Assembly: GCA_030836965.1 (NCBI GenBank)
Contig: JAUPLM010000065.1
Location: 1-12,211 of the forward strand
Origin: Thermodesulfobacteriota bacterium
GTDB taxonomy: Bacteria; Desulfobacterota; Desulfobacteria; Desulfobacterales; RPRI01
Direction of reading: 5' to 3'
Length of the DNA stretch: 12,211 nt
Part shown: positions 1 to 8,160 of the stretch, one piece after another
How positions within the stretch are numbered: position 1 is the stretch's first letter
How the letters are laid out: every line of letters begins with the position of its first letter
Translations under genes and position numbers: made by a program
The notes under the pieces: model-generated
The model's input: the letters and a program-made list of their open reading frames with translations, nothing else
Databases searched by the model: none
What the model was told of the DNA's origin: nothing

Positions 1-309
1 ATGAGCCTTCTTTCAGGAGGGGAAAAAGCCCTTTCCGCCATAGCCTTCATATTTGCAATATTTCTGCTTAAACCCGCTTCATTCTGTATTATGGATGAAA
101 TTGACGCTCCTCTTGACGATTCCAATGTGTTCCGGTTTAATAATCTTCTTAAAATTATAGGCGGAAAATCGCAGATAGTAATGATAACGCATAACAAAAA
201 GAGTATGGAATTTGCCGATATGCTCTTCGGTATAACCATGGAGCAGATGGGCGTTTCAAAAGTTGTTTCCGTCAGTCTCGAAAGGCCTAACCCCGATACA
301 ACTGGATAA
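1..309 (+). CDS. smc: Chromosome segregation ATPase Smc, C-terminal end (5' truncated by window)
   Basis: This is the last ~102 residues of an SMC (structural maintenance of chromosomes) ATPase; the gene starts upstream of the window, and the ATG at base 1 is an internal Met. SMC dimers with ScpA/ScpB compact and segregate the chromosome. Visible here is the C-terminal half of the ABC-type head: the signature motif LLSGGEKALSAIAF (residues 3-16), the Walker B segment CIMDEIDAPLDD (29-40) with its catalytic Glu, and the switch histidine in MITHNKKSME (61-70). The stop is TAA. ftsY follows on the same strand after 133 bp. The smc-ftsY pairing is common in bacteria. Identification is firm from these motifs; RecN or SbcC heads lack this exact DEIDAPLDD context. 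Confidence 0.95.
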   Translation: MSLLSGGEKALSAIAFIFAIFLLKPASFCIMDEIDAPLDDSNVFRFNNLLKIIGGKSQIVMITHNKKSMEFADMLFGITMEQMGVSKVVSVSLERPNPDTTG

Positions 310-322
310 GTAAGTTTACGGA

Positions 323-382
323 ATTATTTCCTGCCACTCTTTTCAGTACCCCTTTGAGGAAAAGTGAAACACAGGAAATGAT
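323..382 (+). promoter_or_regulatory. Two-tier hairpin in the smc-ftsY spacer
   Basis: The spacer between smc and ftsY holds a nested inverted repeat. The outer stem is ATTTCCTG (326-333) against CAGGAAAT (372-379), a perfect 8 bp that extends to 11 bp with one G-U pair (323-333/372-382). Inside it, CTTTTC (339-344) can pair with GAAAAG (359-364), with a few further pairs at CA/TG. No T-run follows the 3' arm, so it is not a classical rho-independent terminator on the + strand. It could be an mRNA-stability element, an attenuator or a processing site between smc and ftsY. The structure is read directly; function is inference. Confidence 0.45.
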
Positions 383-442
383 ATATTACTTACCAAAGGA
401 ATGCGCAGTGAATATTAAAATACAGGCATCCGTGAGGCCGGC

Positions 443-1411
443 ATGAATCTTGGCTGGTTTAATAAGGAAAAGAATCCGAAAAACGGAGATACCGGTTCTT
501 CAGGCTCCGGAAGCTATTTCAAGCGACTGAAAGAACGCCTTTCGAAAACCCGTAAAACACTCTCAGGCGGGCTTGATAAATTATTTTCAGGAAAACAGCG
601 CATAGATGATAATCTGCTGGAAGAACTGGAAGAGTTGCTCATTACATCCGATATCGGCGTTCAGACTGCAACAGGACTTATCAAAAGCATATCCCAAAAG
701 GCTTCCGTCATCTCCGGCCCAGATCAGATAAAAGAATTTCTCAAGCAGGAATTGCTTGTTCTACTGAACAACCCGGCTCCCGGAGAACAAAAGCCGGAAA
801 GCAAGCCCCATGTTATCATGGTTGTCGGAGTTAACGGGGTCGGCAAAACAACTACCATAGGCAAGCTCGCAACAAAATATACCGCTGCCGGCTATAAGGT
901 TTTGATTGCAGCCGCGGATACTTTCCGGGCAGCTGCTGTTGAGCAGCTCACTATATGGGCGGAAAGGGCTGGCGCTGAAATTGTAAAGCACAGGGACAAC
1001 GCGGACCCGGCGGCAGTGGCTTATGACTCCATAGAAGCGGCACTGGCGAGAAATATTGATGTGGTCATTATCGATACGGCGGGAAGGCTTCACACAAAAA
1101 CAAATCTGATGGAAGAGCTTAAAAAGATTAAAAGGTCGGTTTCCAAAAAATTGCCGGCAGCTCCGCATGAAATACTGCTCGTCCTTGATGCAACAACCGG
1201 CCAGAATGCTCTGGCGCAGACCGGTCTTTTTAACGAAGCGATAGGCCTCACCGGTATTGTACTCACAAAACTTGACGGAACCGCCAAAGGAGGAATCGTC
1301 ATAAGCATATGCAGCTCATATAAGTTGCCGCTAAAATATATAGGAATTGGCGAAGGCATAGATGATCTGCAGGAATTCGATCCGGTAACCTTCGTTAACG
1401 CCCTCTTTTAA
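443..1411 (+). CDS. ftsY: Signal recognition particle receptor FtsY
   Basis: FtsY is the SRP receptor GTPase that docks ribosome-nascent chain-Ffh complexes at the inner membrane and hands them to SecYEG. The 322-residue protein has a short, polar A region (about 1-25), an N domain of helices (about 26-115) and a complete G domain. GTPase motifs seen: P-loop GVNGVGKTT (129-137), DTFRAAAVEQL (159-169), DTAGR (211-215), TKLDGTAKGG (275-284) and the closing GIGEGIDDLQEFDP segment (301-314). The ATG at 443 is preceded by GAGG with a 5-nt spacer, supporting this start. The acidic A domain of E. coli is missing, as in many short FtsY proteins. Ffh is excluded because there is no Met-rich M domain after the G domain. 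Its TAA stop lies 7 bp from the stop of the convergent acyP. Confidence 0.96.
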   Translation: MNLGWFNKEKNPKNGDTGSSGSGSYFKRLKERLSKTRKTLSGGLDKLFSGKQRIDDNLLEELEELLITSDIGVQTATGLIKSISQKASVISGPDQIKEFLKQELLVLLNNPAPGEQKPESKPHVIMVVGVNGVGKTTTIGKLATKYTAAGYKVLIAAADTFRAAAVEQLTIWAERAGAEIVKHRDNADPAAVAYDSIEAALARNIDVVIIDTAGRLHTKTNLMEELKKIKRSVSKKLPAAPHEILLVLDATTGQNALAQTGLFNEAIGLTGIVLTKLDGTAKGGIVISICSSYKLPLKYIGIGEGIDDLQEFDPVTFVNALF

Positions 1412-1418
1412 TCTGATT

Positions 1419-1703
1419 TTATCCGAATGTTATATCGAATCTCCGGAATTCCCCGGTATAGTTCTCTTCAGCAATATCAACTCTGCTTACATTTGAATGG
1501 GAAGGGCCTTTTTTGCACCATTCGACAACGGACGTAACATCCTTTTTTTCTCCTTCAAATACCGCTTCCACGGTACCGTTCCTGTTGTTTCTTACCCAGC
1601 CCGAAACATTATAACTCTCCGCAACCCGTTTCGTTTCCATACGGAAGCAAACACCCTGAACTTTGCCGGAAACAATAACATGAGACCTTGTTTTTTCAGT
1701 CAT
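1419..1703 (-). CDS. acyP: Acylphosphatase
   Basis: Small cytoplasmic enzyme that hydrolyses the carboxyl-phosphate bond of acyl phosphates. The 94-residue product shows the family signature GKVQGVCFR (13-21), whose Arg21 binds the phosphate, and GWVRNNRNGTVEAVFEG (35-51), whose Asn39 orients the attacking water; both catalytic residues are intact. Length matches the family (about 90-100). The start is taken at 1703 rather than the in-frame ATG at 1718: GGAGG lies 8 nt before the 1703 ATG, and the upstream ATG overlaps that ribosome-binding site. The gene lies downstream of ligA, separated by 116 bp containing a hairpin, and converges with ftsY. The symbol follows common use for standalone acylphosphatases. 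Confidence 0.93.
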   Translation of the reverse strand: MTEKTRSHVIVSGKVQGVCFRMETKRVAESYNVSGWVRNNRNGTVEAVFEGEKKDVTSVVEWCKKGPSHSNVSRVDIAEENYTGEFRRFDITFG

Positions 1704-1758
1704 ATTATTATCCTCCATATGCCTGCCGGGCTGTAATTTTCAACCGAATCAACGAAAC

Positions 1759-1785
1759 CCTCTTAACACCTGTTCTTAAGAGGTG
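1759..1785 (-). terminator. Hairpin between ligA and acyP, possible weak terminator
   Basis: CCTCTTAA (1759-1766) and TTAAGAGG (1776-1783) form a perfect 8-bp stem with a 9-nt loop. An alternative 5-bp stem, CACCT (1767-1771) with AGGTG (1781-1785), uses the loop of the first and shares its 3' arm, so the two cannot form together. Read on the - strand, the hairpin lies 36 bp past the ligA stop and is followed by GTTTCGTTGATT, a poor T-tract. It may partially terminate ligA transcription or act in the acyP leader. Structure is seen; the terminator role is inferred. Confidence 0.4.
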
Positions 1786-1819
1786 CGAGGTACGGCGAAT
1801 ATCAGTCATCAAAGATTAA

Positions 1820-2464
1820 TCATACTTCAAGTATCGCCCTGAGAGTATTCTCGTCGATTATTTCAACACCGAGAGCCTTTGCCTTTTCCATCTTTGACCC
1901 GGGTGATTTGCCTGACACAAGATAATCTGTTTTTTTACTCACAGATTCACTGACCCTTCCGCCCAGCGTTTTGATTTTTTTTACGGCTTCGTTTCTTGTC
2001 ATGGTTTCAAGGACACCGGTTAAAACAAATACTTTTCCTTCCAGTAACGGCTTCTTAATGTTTTCTTCAAAAACAAGCTTAACTCCGCCTTTTAGAATCC
2101 GGTCGATTTTTTTACGGTTCTCCTCCCTGTTTAAATATCCGGTAAGACTCCGGGCCGCAACAGGTCCTATCCCTTTTATTTCTTCAAGTTCATCCAATGT
2201 CGCGCCAAAAAGGCTTTCAAGGCTTCCGTATTTCAAAGAAAGTATTTCTGCAACATGCTCTCCCACATGACGTATTCCGAGAGCGTACAGAAAACGCGCA
2301 AAAGATATGATTTTGCTCTTTTCAATTGCTTCTGCAAGATTCTCCGCAGATTTTACTCCCATGCCTCCGAGGTTTTCAATTTTAGTTTTATCGAGATAAA
2401 ATATATCCGCATAGGAAGAAAGGAGGCCGTTGTCAAAAAGCTGGCCGACAAGTTTTTCGCCCAA
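1820..2464 (-). CDS. ligA: LigA C-terminal part: helix-hairpin-helix and BRCT domains
   Basis: This 214-residue reading frame continues ligA directly after the in-frame TGA; its first codon is TTG at 2464, touching that stop (TGATTG). It contains four helix-hairpin-helix repeats (about 1-130, including ENLGGMGVKSAENLAEAI, FARFLYALGIRHVGEHVA and LEEIKGIGPVAARSL), which wrap the DNA minor groove. A C-terminal BRCT domain follows (about 140-214; GKVFVLTGVLETMTRNEA, LGGRVSESVSKKTDYLVSG, GSKMEKAKALG). All usual landmarks are intact to a natural TGA end. Separate translation would need re-initiation at the TTG; no clear ribosome-binding site lies at proper distance (AAGAGGG is about 17 nt upstream). 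It is therefore best read as the second half of one gene. Confidence 0.85.
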   Translation of the reverse strand: MGEKLVGQLFDNGLLSSYADIFYLDKTKIENLGGMGVKSAENLAEAIEKSKIISFARFLYALGIRHVGEHVAEILSLKYGSLESLFGATLDELEEIKGIGPVAARSLTGYLNREENRKKIDRILKGGVKLVFEENIKKPLLEGKVFVLTGVLETMTRNEAVKKIKTLGGRVSESVSKKTDYLVSGKSPGSKMEKAKALGVEIIDENTLRAILEV

Positions 2465-4572
<2,108 letters not shown>

Positions 4573-4667
4573 GCGTCAAACCCCGTCGGCAGAAAACGGA
4601 ACATAATGGAAATGCATCATGGGAGACAACCGGTAACCTTAAGACCTTTTATTGCAGCCTCGGGTAT

Positions 4668-4919
4668 TTACCGGGGACCGGCAAGTTTCGATAACTCATC
4701 CTTCACTTCATCAATGATATCGTAAAACCACATCAGGTCTTCTATTGTAAGACGGCCCGCCTTCCGCTGGCTTTCATTTCCGTCTTTTCTAATGAATACC
4801 CTGGGGCCTATCTGAAGTTTCGGCTCACCGTTACCGTACCTGTTTATTGAAACAACGAGTCCGGTTTCCTCACATCTCCACTCTTTAAGTATTTTATCCA
4901 TCTCCGGATCGAAAGGCAT
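4668..4919 (-). CDS. Small PC4-like (YdbC-type) putative nucleic-acid-binding protein
   Basis: 83-residue protein, unnamed. The start is set at 4919 because GGAGG lies 5 nt before this ATG; an in-frame ATG at 4931 overlaps that ribosome-binding site and would add only four residues. The central part (INRYGNGEPKLQIGPRVFIR, then GNESQRKAGRLTIEDLMWF) followed by the helix DIIDEVKDELSKLAG resembles the strand-strand-strand-helix pattern of PC4/Sub1 and bacterial YdbC single-stranded DNA-binding coactivators: a (K/R)xG turn before a hydrophobic strand, an aromatic residue, then an amphipathic helix. That likeness is by eye only. One cysteine; no membrane segment or signal. It lies between glyS (beyond an inverted-repeat element) and the nucleoside-phosphorylase gene on the same strand, with a plausible promoter of its own. 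Confidence 0.65.
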   Translation of the reverse strand: MPFDPEMDKILKEWRCEETGLVVSINRYGNGEPKLQIGPRVFIRKDGNESQRKAGRLTIEDLMWFYDIIDEVKDELSKLAGPR

Positions 4920-4942
4920 TCTGTCCTCCATTAATTTCTATA

Positions 4943-4971
4943 ATTTTATAAAAAGCCGGCTTAGACGGCAA
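4943..4971 (-). promoter_or_regulatory. Putative sigma-70 promoter of the PC4-like gene
   Basis: On the - strand TTGCCG (4971-4966) and TAAAAT (4948-4943) are separated by exactly 17 nt, matching -35 TTGACA at 4 of 6 and -10 TATAAT at 5 of 6. The predicted start point near 4936 leaves a short leader carrying the GGAGG site for ATG 4919. The -35 box lies within the outer arm of the adjacent inverted-repeat element. No experimental support. Confidence 0.45.
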
Positions 4972-5104
4972 AGTAAAAAGCTCATTATGCAAGGCGCCGT
5001 CCGCCAAAGTTCGGTGGCGGAAGGAATGAAGCGTACATGTCAGTACGCCGCAATGACGAAAGATGAAGCGCAACTTAAGCAGAATGACTTTTTACGAATC
5101 CGTC
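4964..5104. repeat. 141-bp imperfect inverted-repeat element (MITE/REP-like), abutting glyS 3' end
   Basis: The whole glyS to PC4-gene spacer is a folded element. Outer arms: GACGG (4964-4968) against CCGTC (5100-5104), then GTAAAAAG (4973-4980) against CTTTTTAC (5088-5095), continuing as TCATTATGC (4982-4990) against GCAGAATGA (5079-5087) with one mismatch and one extra base. Two internal perfect hairpins follow: TCCGCCA/TGGCGGA (5000-5006/5015-5021, 8-nt loop) and GCGTAC/GTACGC (5031-5036/5043-5048, 6-nt loop). It has no coding frame. The form fits a non-autonomous dispersed repeat; its T-runs after strong stems on either strand could also terminate glyS transcription 2 bp after the stop codon. 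Structure is seen; mobility and copy number are unknown. Confidence 0.65.
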
Positions 5105-5106
5105 AC

Positions 5107-7191
5107 TTAAATTTTTGAAAAATCTGCAAACAGGGCAAAAAGCCCGGAAATAGATCCAAGCAGTGCAAGCCGGTTATTGCGCACATCTTTATCATCAGCC
5201 ATTACAAGGACACCTTCAAAAAAGTGATCAACCGGATTTTTAAGGGATGCTATGTCAAGAAGCGCCTGTTCGAAGTCACCTTTTTTAAGGTTCTCCGATA
5301 CCCTGTTTTTTACATCACTGTATGCGGCAAAAAGTGCGGATTCACATTCCTTTTCAAACAATTTTTCGTCAACACCGGGCATAATGCCGGCAGCGTTTTC
5401 CGGAGCCGACTTTTTTATTATATTGACAACACGTTTAAAGGCAACTGCTAGCGGCTCAAAATCGGGAGCAGCCTTTAATTTTTCAAGAGCCCCTGCCCTG
5501 TTCCAAACATCAGGCACATGATCGACGGAAACACTTATAACCGCCGAAACAACATCTTTTGAATATCCCTGCTCGGTAAGCAGATGCGACATGCGGTTTT
5601 GCAGGAAAAGATATACTTTATCAGCCGTGTTTTTCCTCTCATCAGCGTTATGTAAATCAAACAGCGAAAGGCTTTTTTCAATAAGGCTTTTCAATGAGAA
5701 CGAAAATTTCTTATCAAGCATTATCTGAATTATACCGATTCCCTGTCGTCTCAATGCATAAGGATCTGAAGCTCCGGTAGGTATAAGTCCTGCTGAAAAA
5801 CAACCGCAAATCGAATCGATCTTGTCTGAAAGCCCGACTATTGCACCGACCATTGTTTCAGGAAGAGCCCCCCCGGAATAAGTAGGCCTGTAATGCTCTT
5901 CGACAGCAAGCGCAACATTCCTTGCCTCACCGGCATTCATGGCATAAATTCTTCCCATCACGCCCTGCAGTTTAGGAAATTCAATCACAACGTGGCTCAC
6001 AAGATCCGCCTTACATAGCCTGGCGGCCCTTAACGCCTGTTTTTTGATTTCAGGATCACCCGATATCTCATCAGCAAGGTATCCTGCAATCTTCTCAACC
6101 CTTTCGGTTTTTTCAAACATGGATCCCAGTTTTGCCTGAAAAAGAACGCCTTTGAGCTTTTCAACCCATGTATCGGGAGAAAATTTGATATCGCTTCTGT
6201 AAAAAAATCTGGCATCTTCAAGGCGCGCCCTTAAAACCCTTTCATGCCCTTTTGCAACTAGCTGCATGTTTTTGGCCCGGGTATTATTAACGGCAATGAA
6301 ACATGGTAAAAGATGCCCTTTGGCATCGGTTACGGCAAAATACTTCTGGTGCTCGCGCATGGAATTAATGAGAATCTCGTCGGGCACTTCAAGATATCCT
6401 TTATCGAATCTACCCGCGACCGGCGCAGGATATTCGACTAAATTTGTAACGACATTCAGAAGCTCGTCATCCTGCAGCACTTTGCCTTCAAGCTTTAAGG
6501 CAATTTGAGTGATATTATTTAAAATGTCTTTTTGCCGTTCGTCAATATCCACAAGAACCCGGGCCGATCTCAGCTTTTCAACATATTCCCCCGGATGTGA
6601 AATACTGATCTTTCCTGCATGCAAAAAACGGTGACCAAAGGAATATCGCCCTGATTTAATATTACCCAGATCGAAAGATATGACCTGCCTGCCGAAAAGG
6701 GCTAAAATCGAATGTATGGGTCTGGCAAATTTCACATCAAGGTCAGCCCATCTCATGACTTTTGGAAAAGGAATAGCTTCAATAACCTGCGGAAGCATTT
6801 TTTTAAAAACGGCTTTGCTTTCAAGGCCAGGGTCGGTTTTCACAGCGCAGAGATATGATCCTTTTTCTGTCTGTTTAATCCGGATAGATTCAACGGGAAT
6901 ACCCATCTTCTCGGCAAATTTCCTTCCAGCAACGGTCGGCTGACCGGCTCCGTCAAATCCAGCTTTTTCAGGCGGGCCTGTAACTTCTATGGTAAGCGGT
7001 GCCTGTCTGGTTGAAACACCGGCAACCATCACGGAAAGCCTTCGGGGTGTCCCAAAAGTACTTGTCTCTCCGTGAACAATTCTCTCTTCTTTAAATTTTT
7101 GCAACAGAATCGCCGAGAGCGCATTCAATGCAGGTTTAATATAACCGGCAGGAATTTCTTCCGTGCCGATTTCAAGTAATAACGTCTCCAT
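5107..7191 (-). CDS. glyS: Glycyl-tRNA synthetase beta subunit
   Basis: Beta chain of the bacterial alpha2beta2 glycyl-tRNA synthetase, which charges tRNA-Gly with glycine; beta mainly binds the tRNA. 694 residues, the family's usual size. Landmarks: N-terminal LLLEIGTEEIPAGYI (about 4-18), TFGTPRRLSV, MRWADLDVKFARPI (about 145-158), FGHRFLHAG, EVPDEILINSMREHQKYFAV (about 268-287), LSDKIDSICGCFSAG followed by GASDPYALRRQGIGI (about 480-500), which belongs to the HD-like domain, and the DALR-type anticodon-binding tail containing LKNPVDHFFEGVLVMADD. The start is chosen at ATG 7191 with GAGG 5 nt upstream, not the GTG two codons earlier. glyQ lies just upstream, 12 bp between its stop and this ATG, so the two subunits are co-translated. 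The TAA stop touches the inverted-repeat element. Confidence 0.97.
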   Translation of the reverse strand: METLLLEIGTEEIPAGYIKPALNALSAILLQKFKEERIVHGETSTFGTPRRLSVMVAGVSTRQAPLTIEVTGPPEKAGFDGAGQPTVAGRKFAEKMGIPVESIRIKQTEKGSYLCAVKTDPGLESKAVFKKMLPQVIEAIPFPKVMRWADLDVKFARPIHSILALFGRQVISFDLGNIKSGRYSFGHRFLHAGKISISHPGEYVEKLRSARVLVDIDERQKDILNNITQIALKLEGKVLQDDELLNVVTNLVEYPAPVAGRFDKGYLEVPDEILINSMREHQKYFAVTDAKGHLLPCFIAVNNTRAKNMQLVAKGHERVLRARLEDARFFYRSDIKFSPDTWVEKLKGVLFQAKLGSMFEKTERVEKIAGYLADEISGDPEIKKQALRAARLCKADLVSHVVIEFPKLQGVMGRIYAMNAGEARNVALAVEEHYRPTYSGGALPETMVGAIVGLSDKIDSICGCFSAGLIPTGASDPYALRRQGIGIIQIMLDKKFSFSLKSLIEKSLSLFDLHNADERKNTADKVYLFLQNRMSHLLTEQGYSKDVVSAVISVSVDHVPDVWNRAGALEKLKAAPDFEPLAVAFKRVVNIIKKSAPENAAGIMPGVDEKLFEKECESALFAAYSDVKNRVSENLKKGDFEQALLDIASLKNPVDHFFEGVLVMADDKDVRNNRLALLGSISGLFALFADFSKI

Positions 7192-7203
7192 ATACACCTC
7201 AGT

Positions 7204-8091
7204 TTATATTTTTTCCTCTCTCCGTTTTTTCAGCAGCGGAAAATCCATATCTTCACGCTGCTTTAAATACCCTTCCGCACAGGCCCTCGCAAGATTCCTG
7301 ATCCTCGCTATGTAACCGGTTCTTTCGGTAACACTTATCGCGCCCCGGGCATCAAGAAGGTTGAAGGTATGCGAGCATTTTAAGCAGTATTCATAAGCTG
7401 GAATCACTAGCGATTCTTTTATAATACGCAATGATTCTGCTTCGTATTTTGCGAAAAGGTCGAGCAGTGAATGAATATCGGCTTTTTCAAAATTATAAGT
7501 CGACTGTTCCACTTCCTGCTGATGGTATACGTCTCCGTAAGTAATCACATCATTCCATTTAAGGTCATAGACATTATCAACTCCCTGAAGGTACATTGCT
7601 ATGCGTTCCAGGCCATATGTTATCTCTACCGAAACCGGATGAAGTTCTATGCTCCCGGCAAGCTGAAAATAGGTAAACTGTGTTATCTCCATTCCATCAA
7701 GCCACACTTCCCATCCCAAACCGGAAGCTCCCAGTGTCGGCGATTCCCAGTCATCTTCCACAAACCTTATATCATGTTCAAGGGGATCTATTCCCAAAGC
7801 CTTTAAACTCATAAGATACAGCCTCTGAACATCAGTGGGAGACGGTTTGAGTATTACCTGATACTGGTAGTAATGCTGAAGCCTGTTAGGATTTTCACCA
7901 TACCGCCCGTCTGTAGGTCGTCTTGAAGGCTGTACATAGGCGACATTCCATGGTTCAGGACCCAATGCCTTAAGCAGGGTTACAGGATGAAAAGTTCCTG
8001 CACCGACCTCCATATCGTACGATTGAGCCAGAACACATCCCCTGCGGGCCCAGTACTTCTGTAAAGTCAGAATCACATCTTGAAAATTCAT
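7204..8091 (-). CDS. glyQ: Glycyl-tRNA synthetase alpha subunit
   Basis: Alpha chain of the alpha2beta2 glycyl-tRNA synthetase; it carries the class II catalytic core that forms glycyl-adenylate. 295 residues, near the usual ~290. The sequence follows the family closely: [12 protein letters not shown] (3-14), [19 protein letters not shown] (18-36), [19 protein letters not shown] (52-70; class II motif 2 region), [30 protein letters not shown] and [15 protein letters not shown] (about 154-168; motif 3 with the ATP-binding Arg). The ATG is preceded by GAGG with an 8-nt spacer. It forms an operon with glyS immediately downstream. The GHMP kinase gene upstream ends 69 bp away, and a possible promoter lies in that gap. 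No T-box leader is visible, as expected outside Gram-positives. Confidence 0.97.
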   Translation of the reverse strand: MNFQDVILTLQKYWARRGCVLAQSYDMEVGAGTFHPVTLLKALGPEPWNVAYVQPSRRPTDGRYGENPNRLQHYYQYQVILKPSPTDVQRLYLMSLKALGIDPLEHDIRFVEDDWESPTLGASGLGWEVWLDGMEITQFTYFQLAGSIELHPVSVEITYGLERIAMYLQGVDNVYDLKWNDVITYGDVYHQQEVEQSTYNFEKADIHSLLDLFAKYEAESLRIIKESLVIPAYEYCLKCSHTFNLLDARGAISVTERTGYIARIRNLARACAEGYLKQREDMDFPLLKKRREEKI

Positions 8092-8112
8092 ATTTCATAC
8101 CTCATGCAATGT

Positions 8113-8140
8113 AATATAAATCGTGTCTATCCGGACACAA
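8113..8140 (-). promoter_or_regulatory. Possible glyQS promoter with embedded inverted repeat
   Basis: In the 69-bp gap before glyQ the - strand has TTGTGT (8140-8135) and TATATT (8118-8113) 16 nt apart; the -10 matches consensus at 5 of 6, the -35 only at 3 of 6. Between them lies a perfect 5-bp inverted repeat, GTGTC/GACAC (8123-8127/8134-8138), with a 6-nt loop, which could be an operator or the remnant of a terminator for the upstream kinase gene. No T-run follows it. Weak, sequence-only evidence. Confidence 0.3.
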
Positions 8141-8160
8141 ATTCGGAACATAACCGAGTT

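Noticed and set aside
761..1168. 135-codon frame on the - strand inside ftsY.
   Set aside because: It overlaps the FtsY GTPase core antisense; Cys/Arg-rich composition typical of a shadow frame.
5026..5070. tRNA- or small-RNA-like cloverleaf in the 141-bp element.
   Set aside because: The arms do not match tRNA geometry (no T-loop GTTC-type sequence or anticodon-stem layout), and no known RNA family was recognised.
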